A stretch of 64,000 nucleotides of DNA, taken from the NCBI GenBank assembly GCA_903859705.1, contig CAIONQ010000076.1, positions 62,001-126,000 of the forward strand, given 5' to 3'. The translations under genes were made by a program, and so were the position numbers. The DNA comes from an uncultured Chthonomonas sp. Lineage in GTDB: Bacteria > Armatimonadota > Chthonomonadetes > Chthonomonadales > Chthonomonadaceae. Numbering within the stretch: the stretch's first letter is position 1; each line of letters starts with the position of its first letter. The notes beneath the pieces are model-generated. The model was not told where the DNA came from. It ran no database searches and was given only the letters and a program-made list of their open reading frames with translations. Below, one piece after another: positions 35,790 through 44,706 of this stretch.

Positions 35790-37793
35790 GTGGCTGGCTG
35801 GGACGATTTAAGCGCAGGGCAAAAAGCGGCAGTTTTTCATCAGGATGGCCCTGCCGCCGTGTACGCAGGGCCGGGCAGCGGCAAAACCAGGGTGGTTACC
35901 CTGCGCACTGCGCGTATGGCGCAGGCCGGAGCACGCCTGCTGGTAACCACATTTACAAGCGATGCAACGCAGGAGATGCTGCACCGCATCCAGTCGATGC
36001 TGAGCAAAGATGCCATCCAGCATGTGCGCGTTACCACTCTTCATGCGTATTGCCTTCAGTTTCTAAAGATTCATGGCCGCCACTTTTCGCTCCTAACCGA
36101 TGACTTCCAACGTAAAAACCTGGCAGAATCCGCACAGGCTGGCGAGTTAGATGGTGGTGTGCTTGGATTCTTAAGCAACCTATCTTATCAGAAGAACCTT
36201 GGCGTAACGGCGGAAAAGTACAAGCATGATGGTTCTTCGGAAGATATGGACTTCATGCGCTGTTGGCGCACATATGAAAAAGAGAAGGCGCGCAAGGGCC
36301 TGCTTGAGTTTGACGACCTGATACTGGAAGCCGCAGACTTGCTGGAGAAGAACGAAGAAATTCGTAAGGCAGCGGCTGCGCAGCACACACACATTATTGT
36401 TGATGAGTGCCAGGACATGAACTTCCCACAGTATCGCGTGGTGTTTGCTCTTGGCCGAGATCACAAGAACGTAATGCTCGTTGGTGATCTGGATCAGTCT
36501 CTGTATGGTTTCCGAGGAGCCGATACGCAGACGTTCAAACGATTTGCAGCCCAGCCAAAGGTTGCCGTATTTGAGCTGCAGGAAAACTACCGATGCTCTA
36601 AACAGATTTTGCGTTTTGCCGATAGCCTTATCAGGCAAGATGCCGATCGCCGCGCAATAAGCTTCCTTCCAACCCGCCACGAGGGCGAAGAGGTTACGTG
36701 GGGGCGATACACTGATCCAGATATCGAAGCATGCGCCGTAGGCGAGGGCATTCTGTGGCTAAATAAGGCCGGTATGCGCTGGAGAGACATCGCGGTTCTG
36801 TACAGAACCAACGCACAGGCAGAAGCAATAGAACGCAATTTTGCAGCTTTGGAAATTCCGTTCACCATTCGGGAAGATGGCGATTTCTACGCACGCCGTG
36901 AAGTTCAAGGAATGCTTGCGTATCTCAATTTTTTTGCACCTCCTTCAGAAGCGGCAGCTAAGCTCCAGCCAGCAATTGATCCACGGATGGCAGACTATGC
37001 AACAAATTTTGCCCTGCTCCCAGATGAATGGCTGCTGGCTTTATTGAATGTGCCAAACCGCAAAATTCCGAAGCATGTAGGCTCGCAGCTGAAACATCAT
37101 GCAGAAGTGCGCGGAAGACGCATCTGGGATATTTTGCCTGAGTTTCACGCGGACGATATGAAAACACATCGTGCTTTACGAGAAGTAATGAACGATTTAC
37201 AGTCAATCAACACAAAAATTCCAGGAGCGAAGCATGCAGGCGATGCAATACAGATTGTACGGCATGTAACCGATTTTGATGGCTGGCTGAGAAGAGATGC
37301 TGGCGACGACCGGGACAATGATCGCCTTCAGAACGTTCAACGTATGCAAAGTGCTGCCTCGCATTACAAAACCATCCGCGAATACCTGGATGCTGTTCAA
37401 AAGGTGCGAGATGAAGCTGCCCGCCGCAAAACAGAGCGCCAGAAGAAGCGCCGCGAGCTGGACGAAGTGTGCCTTTCTACCGGGCACTCTGCCAAAGGCC
37501 TTGAGTGGAAGTGCGTATTCGCAATAGGGTGGTCAGAGGAGATACTACCACATCATCGTGCGGAGGACATATCAGAAGAGCGCAGAATAGCATATGTGAT
37601 AGCCACGCGCGCTAAAGATATTCTTCGCATATCCTCGTTGGAAACGTGGAACGATGCCATCACTTCACCATCCCGATTTCTTACCGGGATGCAGCTAACG
37701 CCGCCTCCCGCTGATGCAGGTGCTTCCAGCATCGCATCTGCGGCCGAACCCGAAACCCCGGGAGAGCTCGGCGGCCTGTTTATGCCTGATTAA
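35790..37793 (+). CDS. UvrD/Rep-type superfamily 1 DNA helicase
   Basis: 667 aa. Motifs in order: Walker A AGPGSGKT (26-33), TTFTSDATQEM, Walker B HIIVDECQDMN (DExQ with Cys), GDLDQSLYGFRGA, QENYRCSKQIL, STGHSAKGLEWKCVF and RIAYVIATRAKD. It is a 3'-5' helicase of the UvrD/PcrA group but lacks the C-terminal Tudor-like tail, and its 2B domain looks short and rearranged with a Lys/Arg-rich helix (RRKTERQKKRRELD). A role in repair or replication restart is expected. The GTG start has GAGG 8 nt upstream. The SEC-C protein gene follows by 54 nt. Confidence 0.9.
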   Translation: MAGWDDLSAGQKAAVFHQDGPAAVYAGPGSGKTRVVTLRTARMAQAGARLLVTTFTSDATQEMLHRIQSMLSKDAIQHVRVTTLHAYCLQFLKIHGRHFSLLTDDFQRKNLAESAQAGELDGGVLGFLSNLSYQKNLGVTAEKYKHDGSSEDMDFMRCWRTYEKEKARKGLLEFDDLILEAADLLEKNEEIRKAAAAQHTHIIVDECQDMNFPQYRVVFALGRDHKNVMLVGDLDQSLYGFRGADTQTFKRFAAQPKVAVFELQENYRCSKQILRFADSLIRQDADRRAISFLPTRHEGEEVTWGRYTDPDIEACAVGEGILWLNKAGMRWRDIAVLYRTNAQAEAIERNFAALEIPFTIREDGDFYARREVQGMLAYLNFFAPPSEAAAKLQPAIDPRMADYATNFALLPDEWLLALLNVPNRKIPKHVGSQLKHHAEVRGRRIWDILPEFHADDMKTHRALREVMNDLQSINTKIPGAKHAGDAIQIVRHVTDFDGWLRRDAGDDRDNDRLQNVQRMQSAASHYKTIREYLDAVQKVRDEAARRKTERQKKRRELDEVCLSTGHSAKGLEWKCVFAIGWSEEILPHHRAEDISEERRIAYVIATRAKDILRISSLETWNDAITSPSRFLTGMQLTPPPADAGASSIASAAEPETPGELGGLFMPD

Positions 37794-37847
37794 CGTTTTG
37801 TTAACACGGAAATCCTCGCCTTTGTTTGAGATTACAGGAGATTTTAC

Positions 37848-38747
37848 ATGGCCCGAAAACCAGTGGGTAAAGCGCGACCGCGCAAGGCAGAGACTAAGCC
37901 CAATCTGCCACATCATAACCTACCGCCGCACCTGGCACCATTGCTGCTGCTGGGGCGGGATGAGGATCCAGAGTACGGCTTGGATCTTCAGGAGAAGGTT
38001 CCAGATGAGTTCAAAGGTGAGCTGATAGAGCAACTGCTGGCAATTGCTGCAGACGAAACGTTCTATACCTACAGTGAGGATGAAGATCCCAATCCTGATC
38101 CTCGCTGCTTTGCCCAAGTAAATGCCGTGCGTGCTCTGTGTTATGTTGCAGAAGGCAATGATTCCATTGTTGAGCCTGTTCTGGCGCTATACACTTCGCG
38201 AGACTACCTGATTCTAGAGGAACTCCCGGTGCTGTTTGCCAGCATTGGCGAAGGGGCATTCCCTCGCCTCGCAGCTACCGTAGCCGATGAAGATGCAGAC
38301 CCATGCCTGCGAGACGGCGCCGCTGAGTCTATGGCTCAGATTACAGAACTGTATCCTGATCTGTATGAGAAGGCAGTTGAAGTAATAGAGGCAGCCCTGC
38401 AGAAAAGCCCGGATACGGAACTCTGCGCCTACTTTGCATCTGTTCTGCTGGAAATGGGCTCCGAGCAGTCCGTACCAATAATCCAACAGGCATTCCTGGA
38501 AGATAAGATCGATCAAGAGATCCTGAGCCATGATGAGTTCAACTCTGTGCTTGCACAAATCGCAACTCTCCCTGATGTAGATGGCGAAGAAGATATCGAC
38601 GTAACCATTGGGGATGTGCCAGGCGATCCTGAAGAGGAAGCCGTTGTTCAGGCGCCGTTTGTAGCAGAAGAGAAGGTTGGCCGTAATGATGCATGCCCAT
38701 GTGGCAGCGGCAAGAAATACAAAAAGTGCTGTGGGGTAGGTAAGTAA
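37848..38747 (+). CDS. DUF1186-like HEAT-repeat protein with C-terminal SEC-C motif
   Basis: 299 aa. AGGAG lies 7 nt before the ATG. A basic N-terminus is followed by about 180 residues of acidic alpha-helical repeats ([32 protein letters not shown]), resembling DUF1186. The last 25 residues have the zinc-binding SEC-C motif [17 protein letters not shown], as found at the end of SecA, where it contacts SecB or ribosomes. The protein is probably an adaptor. It ends in a strong bidirectional terminator. Confidence 0.8.
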   Translation: MARKPVGKARPRKAETKPNLPHHNLPPHLAPLLLLGRDEDPEYGLDLQEKVPDEFKGELIEQLLAIAADETFYTYSEDEDPNPDPRCFAQVNAVRALCYVAEGNDSIVEPVLALYTSRDYLILEELPVLFASIGEGAFPRLAATVADEDADPCLRDGAAESMAQITELYPDLYEKAVEVIEAALQKSPDTELCAYFASVLLEMGSEQSVPIIQQAFLEDKIDQEILSHDEFNSVLAQIATLPDVDGEEDIDVTIGDVPGDPEEEAVVQAPFVAEEKVGRNDACPCGSGKKYKKCCGVGK

Positions 38748-38774
38748 CCCATCGCTTTCTGATCAATAAAGCAC

Positions 38775-38810
38775 AAGAGCCCTCTGCCAAAACTTCGGCA
38801 GAGGGCTCTT
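38775..38810. terminator. Bidirectional terminator between convergent genes
   Basis: A perfect 14-bp stem AAGAGCCCTCTGCC/GGCAGAGGGCTCTT with an 8-nt loop sits between the SEC-C gene and the START-domain gene. Arms end in AA/TT, as for terminators used in both directions. Confidence 0.8.
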
Positions 38811-38831
38811 AATCGTTACACTTACTATTGC

Positions 38832-39278
38832 CTACACTTCGGCGCGAGCCTTTATAGATGCCAGGGTAGACTGCAGATTGTCTGTCATCTTCTTCTTTAT
38901 CAGCGCCTTAATCATGGGGCCAATAAGCGGCACGTCGTACTCATACTCCATAAGAGAATCGAAACGCGTTCCAGCCTCTGTAGCGGTGAACTGCCAGAAC
39001 CCGCTCATACTATTCATGTCGCCCTTCAGCATTTTGAAGTCGTCGCGATGCGTAACTGGGTCCCAGATATCCTCCTGAGTCCACTTCACTTCCATCTTAA
39101 ACTCACGGATTAAACCGGTCCAGTCAGTAACTGTCCGCAGTCCATCTTCAGATCGCTCCGAAACAGTCAGGGATTTTAAATCGGCCATAAACTCTGGAAA
39201 AGACTCAACGTCTCTCGCAATGGCATACACATGTTCAACCGGCGCATCAATATCAATGCTCAGCTCAATCCTTGGCAT
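38832..39278 (-). CDS. SRPBCC/START-domain protein, COQ10/polyketide cyclase-like
   Basis: 148 aa, complete domain. It begins IELSIDIDAPVEHVYAIARDVE and continues ESFPEFMADLKSL, the classic entry of ligand-binding SRPBCC proteins of the coenzyme Q-binding/polyketide cyclase subgroup. The helix-grip fold ends in the long C-terminal helix (PMIKALIKKKMTDNLQSTL). It probably binds a hydrophobic ligand such as a quinone or lipid. It sits directly downstream of the ROK glucokinase gene on the same strand (about 100 nt), with a weak hairpin between. Confidence 0.82.
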   Translation of the reverse strand: MPRIELSIDIDAPVEHVYAIARDVESFPEFMADLKSLTVSERSEDGLRTVTDWTGLIREFKMEVKWTQEDIWDPVTHRDDFKMLKGDMNSMSGFWQFTATEAGTRFDSLMEYEYDVPLIGPMIKALIKKKMTDNLQSTLASIKARAEV

Positions 39279-39308
39279 CTCTTGTCTCCATTAACCCTGC
39301 AAAGTCAA

Positions 39309-39345
39309 TCGGCCCGGTCTCCTCTTCCGAGGTGCTCCGGGCCGA
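39309..39345 (-). terminator. Weak hairpin downstream of the ROK glucokinase gene
   Basis: TCGGCCCGG pairs with CCGGGCCGA across a 19-nt loop, about 30 nt beyond the ROK stop codon. There is no T run, so it may be a processing or partial terminator site. Confidence 0.35.
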
Positions 39346-39376
39346 TCGTCACACAGTTGCCTTATGCGGCCAGCAA

Positions 39377-40405
39377 TCAGTTGCCAACCTCACGCCATGC
39401 CAGTTCGGCTGCACCATAGATGCCAGCATTGTCGCCAAGCTCTGCGTGCACAATGCGTGCCGATGCCAGTATGGAGCCCACGGCAGACGCCTTAGCAGTG
39501 CGCAGCGCAGTACCGAAGAGGGTTTTGGAGCGGGAGATTTTACCGCCAATTACCACAACCTCCGGGTTAAACACGTTTACCATGCTTGCAATTCCCAGCC
39601 CAACATAGTGGCCGGTTTCCTGAAGAACCTCAATGGCTAGCGCATCGCCCTGCTCGGCCGCTTCATCGATAGTTGCGGGCGAAATTTGTTGCTGCAGTGC
39701 ATCGGTATTGTTGATGTAGTTCCACAGAATGGTATCACGACCGCTTTCCATCTTAAGCGCTGCACGCTCAATAATCGGGTCCCGGCCAGCAAGGCTCTCT
39801 AGCCTACCGTGGGCACCGTTTGCGCTACCGCCAACGCCATCGGCAATAATGATGTGGCCAACTTCGGCTGCACCGCCGGTTGATCCACGCAGCACTTCGC
39901 CTTCAACCACGATACCGCCGCCAATGCCAGTACCAAGGGTAAACATCACCAGGTGACGCGTGCCACGTCCAGCGCCATAGCGGAACTCGCCCAGAGCTGC
40001 AACGTTTGCATCGTTATCCATTACCATTGTAAGGCCAAGCTCGGCCTCCACCAGGTCGCGCAAGGGCACGTTCTTGTAGGGCACATAGCTGCCATCTACA
40101 AAATCTCCAAAGTTAGGAGCCCACACCACAACGCCATTCGGAACATCAATATGCCCGGGCACTGCGATGCCAACTGCGCCAATTTCATCAATCTTAACGC
40201 CGGCATCCTCAATGGCTCCGCGAACGGCGGCGCCAATCTGTTTGACAGTGCGTGCTACGCCACCCTTGGCGTCTGATGATACTTCAAATCGGCCCAGTTG
40301 CTTTTCGTCGCGATTTAGCACAGAAGCGCGGACGTTGGTGCCGCCAAGATCGACTCCAACAACATAAGGGGCATTGGCTTTCGCCGGTACACGAGGATTG
40401 CTCAC
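39377..40405 (-). CDS. ROK family glucokinase
   Basis: 342 aa from a GTG at 40405 with GGAGGAA 6 nt upstream; the frame is open to 40501, but this start agrees with the Shine-Dalgarno site. The ATP site is GVDLGGTNVRAS, the catalytic Asp lies in MVMDNDANVAALGE, GTGIGGGIV follows, and the sugar and zinc-site region is EVGHIIIADGVGG. The usual Cys zinc cluster is replaced by GSANGAHGRLESL. It likely phosphorylates glucose or a related hexose from ATP. It has its own near-consensus promoter about 87 nt upstream. Confidence 0.88.
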   Translation of the reverse strand: MSNPRVPAKANAPYVVGVDLGGTNVRASVLNRDEKQLGRFEVSSDAKGGVARTVKQIGAAVRGAIEDAGVKIDEIGAVGIAVPGHIDVPNGVVVWAPNFGDFVDGSYVPYKNVPLRDLVEAELGLTMVMDNDANVAALGEFRYGAGRGTRHLVMFTLGTGIGGGIVVEGEVLRGSTGGAAEVGHIIIADGVGGSANGAHGRLESLAGRDPIIERAALKMESGRDTILWNYINNTDALQQQISPATIDEAAEQGDALAIEVLQETGHYVGLGIASMVNVFNPEVVVIGGKISRSKTLFGTALRTAKASAVGSILASARIVHAELGDNAGIYGAAELAWREVGN

Positions 40406-40491
40406 TCGAACTTCCTCCAGACAAGGATAAAAATTGGGTGCTTCCAACCCCCTGTTTGTATGCACAAAGCAGGGAGTCTCCGCCTGCTCAG

Positions 40492-40520
40492 AGTATAGCA
40501 TCCGGTATCTGTTTCGTCAA
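40492..40520 (-). promoter_or_regulatory. Promoter of the ROK glucokinase gene
   Basis: On the minus strand TTGACG (40520-40515) and TATACT (40497-40492) are 17 nt apart. The predicted leader is about 80 nt. Confidence 0.65.
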
Positions 40521-40981
40521 TTATGCTGCCGGGCAGAAAAGTGTTCCTTGTGGCGTTAAATTTGCTGACAAACCTGCTCAGATTTGTTATTTTCCACATG
40601 CACTATTTGTTCTGTATGTATAATCTGGTTGCTTGGTTTCATACCGGATGTGGCAGCAGTTGTTCGCACGAAAAACGAGCGTCCGGCGCTAATTGGGACA
40701 TCTGGTTAAGTGGCAGTTGAGTCAGATTTGGAATGTAGATACTCAATTCTCAGTCCTTCTGGCCGATTTACAGCAATTTCTAAGAGTCAGTCAGGAAGTG
40801 CTCGAATGCGCGGATCACCTGCTTGGTGCCGTCGAGCCGGTTTCGTTGAGCACGAGCGTTATTATGATAGTCTGGGCGATGTTTCAACTACAAGTAGTTA
40901 CCTTGATGCTAAAACCAACGTTGCGCAAGTTTAGTTAGCTTCAAATAGATTCCCTATAGTGCACCGATACTCAAATACAGG
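40521..40981. other. Intergenic region without a supported gene
   Basis: About 460 nt between divergent ROK and ArsR genes. An extended -10 (TGTATAAT, 40617-40624, plus strand) is visible without a good -35. A short plus-strand frame at 40710-40934 (GTG start, 74 codons) cannot be excluded but has no family, no Shine-Dalgarno site and mixed codon use. Confidence 0.4.
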
Positions 40982-41011
40982 TTGACACAACACTTACTTA
41001 GGCATTATTAT
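40982..41011 (+). promoter_or_regulatory. Promoter for the ArsR operon, probably giving a leaderless mRNA
   Basis: TTGACA at 40982-40987 and TATTAT at 41006-41011 with an 18-nt spacer. The expected start of transcription (about 41018) coincides with the ATG at 41019, and there is no Shine-Dalgarno sequence. Confidence 0.55.
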
Positions 41012-41030
41012 TAACAATATGGTTAACAAT
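41011..41030 (+). repeat. Direct repeat TTAACAAT flanking the ArsR start codon
   Basis: TTAACAAT occurs at 41011-41018 and 41023-41030, 12 bp apart, overlapping the -10 end and the first codons. It could be the operator for autoregulation by the ArsR protein, or chance in AT-rich DNA. Confidence 0.35.
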
Positions 41031-41399
41031 AGTGGTGCGGAACTATCTGCAGTGTTCTCTGCACTCGCCGACCCAACGCGGCGAGCTATCCTGGACAATC
41101 TCAGGGTGAGCCAGGCGCGCGTTATCGATGTAGCGCGTCCATTTGGCATGTCTATACCGGCAATATCCCGCCATCTTAAACTTCTTGAGCAGGCCGGCTT
41201 AATAGAAAAAATTCCGGAAGGGCGTGAAACCCTCTGTAGAATCAAGCCAGGAACACCTGCGATGCGCCTTGCAAGCAGCTGGATTCAGACGCAAACTCAA
41301 TTTTGGAACGACAGGCTGGATAGCCTTGAAATATTTCTTGCGTCCAATGAGCTCGTTGAAACGGAGGAAGAAGCTAATGAACAGCAATCCAATGAGTAG
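41019..41399 (+). CDS. ArsR family winged-helix transcriptional repressor
   Basis: 126 aa. The winged helix covers VFSALADPTRRAILDNLR, VIDVARPFGMSIPAISRHLKLLEQAGLI and the wing KIPEGRETLCRI. No Cys-rich metal site is present, so it belongs to the group paired with AHSA1/SRPBCC genes, often sensing something other than metals. The C-terminal helix contains WIQTQTQFWNDRLDSLEIFL. The gene overlaps the next one by 23 nt, the standard ArsR-AHSA1 arrangement. Confidence 0.9.
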   Translation: MVNNSGAELSAVFSALADPTRRAILDNLRVSQARVIDVARPFGMSIPAISRHLKLLEQAGLIEKIPEGRETLCRIKPGTPAMRLASSWIQTQTQFWNDRLDSLEIFLASNELVETEEEANEQQSNE

Positions 41400-41862
41400 C
41401 ATGGATTTGACCGTTGAAGGAGAAGTGCTGGTAATAACTCGGCATCTGCATGCGCCCGTGCAGCGAGTGTACGATGCGTGGACAAAGGCAGACCAACTGG
41501 CTCGTTGGTTTGCACCCAACCGGAGATGGAAAAGCATAACTGCTGAAACAGACGTACGCCCCGGTGGAAAGTACCGTATCGATATGTACCACCAGGATGG
41601 TGATGTGTATACTCTTATCGGCAAATACATCGAAGTGTTGCCGTGCCGTAGGCTGCAGTTTAGTTTTAACTGGCTGCAGGGCATGAGTGGGCAGTACGAA
41701 AGTATTGTAACGCTCGACTTTGCGGGTTACGCAGATGAAACCGAACTGCGAATAAAGCATGTAAACCTGACTGCTGTTGAGCTTGCGGAAACTCGCAAAG
41801 GCTGGGCTGGGTGCCTGGATATGCTTGAAACCTTGATGGTTACCAACGAGTCTCCATTTTAA
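41377..41862 (+). CDS. AHSA1/SRPBCC domain protein
   Basis: 161 aa. The ATG at 41377 follows GGAGGAAG by 6 nt and lies inside the ArsR gene; the frame is open further upstream, but that part is the ArsR coding sequence. The Aha1 C-terminal-like fold appears in VLVITRHLHAPVQRVYDAWTK, LARWFAPN, VRPGGKYRIDM and the C-terminal RKGWAGCLDMLETL. It probably binds a small hydrophobic ligand, perhaps the effector of the cotranscribed repressor. A DinB gene follows. Confidence 0.88.
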   Translation: MNSNPMSSMDLTVEGEVLVITRHLHAPVQRVYDAWTKADQLARWFAPNRRWKSITAETDVRPGGKYRIDMYHQDGDVYTLIGKYIEVLPCRRLQFSFNWLQGMSGQYESIVTLDFAGYADETELRIKHVNLTAVELAETRKGWAGCLDMLETLMVTNESPF

Positions 41863-41947
41863 GTCCTGCGTGTGCCCTGTCGCATACCCATTGGGCTTAA
41901 ATCTGTGTGTGGTGTGTGTTAAATACAAAAAGCGTGGAGGTTTGCCA

Positions 41948-42424
41948 ATGTCAGAGGTGACGGAACAGATCAAGTCTGAGTACACAAGGAATGAGAAAAA
42001 ACTCATATCCCTGCTCAATGCAACGCCTGCAGATAAGCTGGAGTGGTCTCCATCACCTTCAGCGCGAACCGTAATTGAGCTTGGTGCCCACTGTGCCATG
42101 GGTACCACTGGAATAACAGGATTGCTCAAAGGTGAGCCGATGCGGTTTGAAAATACCGCTGAACTGGATGCCTCGCTTCGCCAGATGGAGAAGCAGTTCA
42201 AGAGCCTGGATGTAGTACTTGGGATGGTTAAGCAATCTGGTGAAGAGTACTTTGCTTTTCTGGATTCGCTGGATGCAGATCAGATCCATGCAATCGTCAA
42301 TACTCCAATGGGCGCGATGCCGCTTTCTGTTGCCGCAACATTCCCCTGCGAGCACATGAAGTGCCATGTGGCGCAGATCGAGTACGTTCAGACTATCTGG
42401 GGCGATCACGAGTGGAGAAGCTGA
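41948..42424 (+). CDS. DinB-like four-helix metal-binding protein
   Basis: 158 aa from ATG 41948, with GGAGG 7 nt upstream. Four-helix bundle with His in ELGAHCAMGTTG and FPCEHMKCHVAQIEYV, which match the three metal ligands of the DinB/YfiT superfamily. Members are thiol-dependent transferases or hydrolases, or damage-inducible proteins. It is third in the ArsR-AHSA1 operon (85-nt gap), a combination also seen in other bacteria. Confidence 0.82.
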   Translation: MSEVTEQIKSEYTRNEKKLISLLNATPADKLEWSPSPSARTVIELGAHCAMGTTGITGLLKGEPMRFENTAELDASLRQMEKQFKSLDVVLGMVKQSGEEYFAFLDSLDADQIHAIVNTPMGAMPLSVAATFPCEHMKCHVAQIEYVQTIWGDHEWRS

Positions 42425-42452
42425 GGCTAAGCTCTCGGCCAGGCCATGTAGC

Positions 42453-42491
42453 AAGTTGCGCCCATGCAGGTAATCTGCATGGGCGCAACTT
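42453..42491. terminator. Bidirectional terminator between DinB and MogA-LarC genes
   Basis: A perfect 17-bp stem AAGTTGCGCCCATGCAG/CTGCATGGGCGCAACTT with a 5-nt loop (GTAAT), followed by CATTTTC on the plus side. Confidence 0.78.
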
Positions 42492-42519
42492 CATTTTCAG
42501 AACATCACAATCTGAAGCA

Positions 42520-43482
42520 TCAATCTACACTCTCGAATGCCACCACAGCTGCGGCATACACCTCACGCACGGGTGCACCGGTAGCAAGTGCGGCCGCCTT
42601 TACGTCGCTATACTCCGGCGAGGCTGCAATAACCCTGCCACGGTATGTTCCTACCTTCACCTTAATTGCACCAAAGGGAGTTTCAACGGTTTGCCAGCTG
42701 CGGGTAACGGTTATTCTTTCATGTCTGGCAAATCGGACACCAAAGCTACCTGTTTCAGTAAATAAAACCTCGGCCAGCTTGCCCCGATTTTTAGGCACAG
42801 TAATCACCGTTACCTTTATAGCCGGGCGTTGCTTCTTCATGATGATTGGCGTCAGTGAAACATCCAGAGCCCCGGCAGCAAACAGGCGCTCTAATAGCAA
42901 CTCGTAAACTTCTGGTGAAACGTCGTCTAAGTTCGTTTCTATCACGTCTACTGTCCGAGGAGTCGTGTCAGTAGAAACCGGTGATCCCCCCTCAGAGTGG
43001 TCGGTTGGTTCATCTTGGATAATGCCGCAGGCATGGCTTAACAGCGGCAACAATGTCTCGAGGCCATCTCGCACTCCACCAACAGAACCTGGCAGGTTAA
43101 TTATTAACGTAGAGCCTGCAATTCCACATACCCCACGGGAAAGCACGGCGCGCTCAAACTTTTGATAGCCTTTCCATCGCAAAAGTTCGGCCAGGCCTGG
43201 TGCCTCACGCTCCAACACCATTTTTGTGGCCTCTGGCGTCACATCCCGCGGCGAAAACCCCGTTCCGCCCGTGGTAACAATCAGGGCAATACCCGCATCT
43301 ACCGCAGTCTGTAGGGCCGAAGCAATCTCGGTAGCATCGTCCGGTACTATTTCCGGGCCTCTCACCTGCCATCCAGCCTGCTCAAGCCCCGCACGCAGAG
43401 TTGGGCCAGATATATCTTCGCGTTCGCCGCTGGTACAGCTATCACTAACAGTAATCACATGCGCAGTTTGAACTGAATTCAC
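42520..43482 (-). CDS. MogA/MoaB domain fused to LarC C-terminal domain
   Basis: 320 aa. A GTG at 43482 has GAGGGGG 5 nt upstream and starts exactly at the domain (VNSVQTAHVITVSDSCTSG); the frame is open 59 codons further but without homology. Residues 1-155 are a molybdopterin adenylyltransferase-type domain: TGGTGFSPRDVTPEAT (71-86) and INLPGSVGGVRD. After a short Ser/Thr/Pro linker, residues 178-320 match the C-terminal half of LarC, the nickel-inserting enzyme of nickel-pincer cofactor synthesis (ETNLDDVSPEVYELL, AGALDVSLTPIIMKKQRP). No LarA, LarB, LarE, LarC N-half or other moa/moe genes are in the window. A metal-cofactor insertion role is inferred; the actual metal is open. Confidence 0.82.
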   Translation of the reverse strand: MNSVQTAHVITVSDSCTSGEREDISGPTLRAGLEQAGWQVRGPEIVPDDATEIASALQTAVDAGIALIVTTGGTGFSPRDVTPEATKMVLEREAPGLAELLRWKGYQKFERAVLSRGVCGIAGSTLIINLPGSVGGVRDGLETLLPLLSHACGIIQDEPTDHSEGGSPVSTDTTPRTVDVIETNLDDVSPEVYELLLERLFAAGALDVSLTPIIMKKQRPAIKVTVITVPKNRGKLAEVLFTETGSFGVRFARHERITVTRSWQTVETPFGAIKVKVGTYRGRVIAASPEYSDVKAAALATGAPVREVYAAAVVAFESVD

Positions 43483-43605
43483 AACAGCCCCCTCAATAAT
43501 ACGGTAAACTTTGGAATGGATTCGGCAGCGACCGTTGGCCTTCCTTCGAAGATCGCTGCTGCACATAGATTTGCCTTCGGTTAGATACGGAGAACTCCCA
43601 CAAAA

Positions 43606-44667
43606 ATGCGTTGGCTGCTCGCGATGCTTTTGTTTGTACCAGTCAGCCTGGGGCTGCATCTGTCACATGCTCCCGAAGTGTGGGTGTTCGTTACCTCTGC
43701 ACTCGGCATTGTGCCACTCGCCGGATATATGGGTACCGCTACTGAAGAGTTAGCGAAGCGCTTTGGCCCGGGAATTGGTGGTTTGCTGAATGCTACATTT
43801 GGTAATGCTACAGAACTTATTATTAGTATTATTGCCATACGGGCCGGGCAAATTGAGGTTGTAAAGGCCTCGCTCATAGGTTCAATTATCGGTAATGTGC
43901 TTCTGGTGCTTGGCCTTTCAGTTCTGCTGGGTGGCCTAAAACACAAAATACAAGTCTTTAACAAAGATGTTGCGCAGAGCCATTCTGCAATGCTCGGTGT
44001 TGCTGTCATCTCCCTGCTGGTGCCAGCTCTATTCGTAAGTGCAAGCCATATCAGTGGTGCGCAGGGCGAATCACGTATACAATCGCTCAGTACTGGCGTA
44101 TCTGTTGTGCTGATGGTGCTGTACTTTGGCAGCCTGGTATTTTCGCTGCGCACCCATGAATCCCTGTTCCGCAACAGTGAAGATTCGGATGCTGATCCGC
44201 CTCTGTGGAAAAAGAGCAGGGCATTTGCAGTGCTTGTTGCTTGCACACTCGCGATTTCGCTGGAGAGCGACCTCCTGGTGGGCTCCATCGACCCTGTTAT
44301 CGAACAGTGGCACATCAATAAGGTGTTCCTCGGGATCATCCTCATACCGCTTATCGGCAATGCCGCGGAACACTCAACGGCCGTGATGATGGCTCTTAAG
44401 AATAAGATGGATATATCGCTGAACATCGCTATTTCGTCCAGTACGCAAATTGCAATGTTCGCAGCTCCGCTCATCATCTTCCTGAGCCCGATGCTCGGGC
44501 ATCCGGTATCGATTCTTTTCAACACCTTCGAGCTTGCAGCCGTTAGCGCTGCTGCGGCGATCGCCGTTCTAATCTCAATGGACGGCAAAAGTCACTGGCT
44601 CGAAGGTGCCCAATTACTGGCAACATATCTCATTGTTGCCCTCGCATTCTATTACATTGCGGGCTAA
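43606..44667 (+). CDS. Calcium/proton antiporter, CaCA superfamily (CAX)
   Basis: 353 aa with about 11 TM segments. The two inverted alpha repeats are clear: GGLLNATFGNATELIISI and IPLIGNAAEHSTAVMMAL, with the acidic residues that carry Ca2+/H+. An acidic loop (FRNSEDSDADPP) separates the halves, as in other CAX proteins. The ATG has only a distant GGAG (about 12 nt). The MogA-LarC gene is divergent, about 120 nt away; prenyl synthase follows by 39 nt. Confidence 0.9.
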   Translation: MRWLLAMLLFVPVSLGLHLSHAPEVWVFVTSALGIVPLAGYMGTATEELAKRFGPGIGGLLNATFGNATELIISIIAIRAGQIEVVKASLIGSIIGNVLLVLGLSVLLGGLKHKIQVFNKDVAQSHSAMLGVAVISLLVPALFVSASHISGAQGESRIQSLSTGVSVVLMVLYFGSLVFSLRTHESLFRNSEDSDADPPLWKKSRAFAVLVACTLAISLESDLLVGSIDPVIEQWHINKVFLGIILIPLIGNAAEHSTAVMMALKNKMDISLNIAISSSTQIAMFAAPLIIFLSPMLGHPVSILFNTFELAAVSAAAAIAVLISMDGKSHWLEGAQLLATYLIVALAFYYIAG

Positions 44668-44706
44668 CCTGGCACTCGGTGCCGGCCCGTATCCTGGAGA
44701 CTTCTG

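Noticed and set aside
41374-42201. 275-codon minus-strand frame
   Set aside because: Antisense to AHSA1 and DinB genes; no protein-like features.
43581-44588. 335-codon minus-strand frame
   Set aside because: Fully antisense to the CAX antiporter gene, whose motifs are unmistakable.
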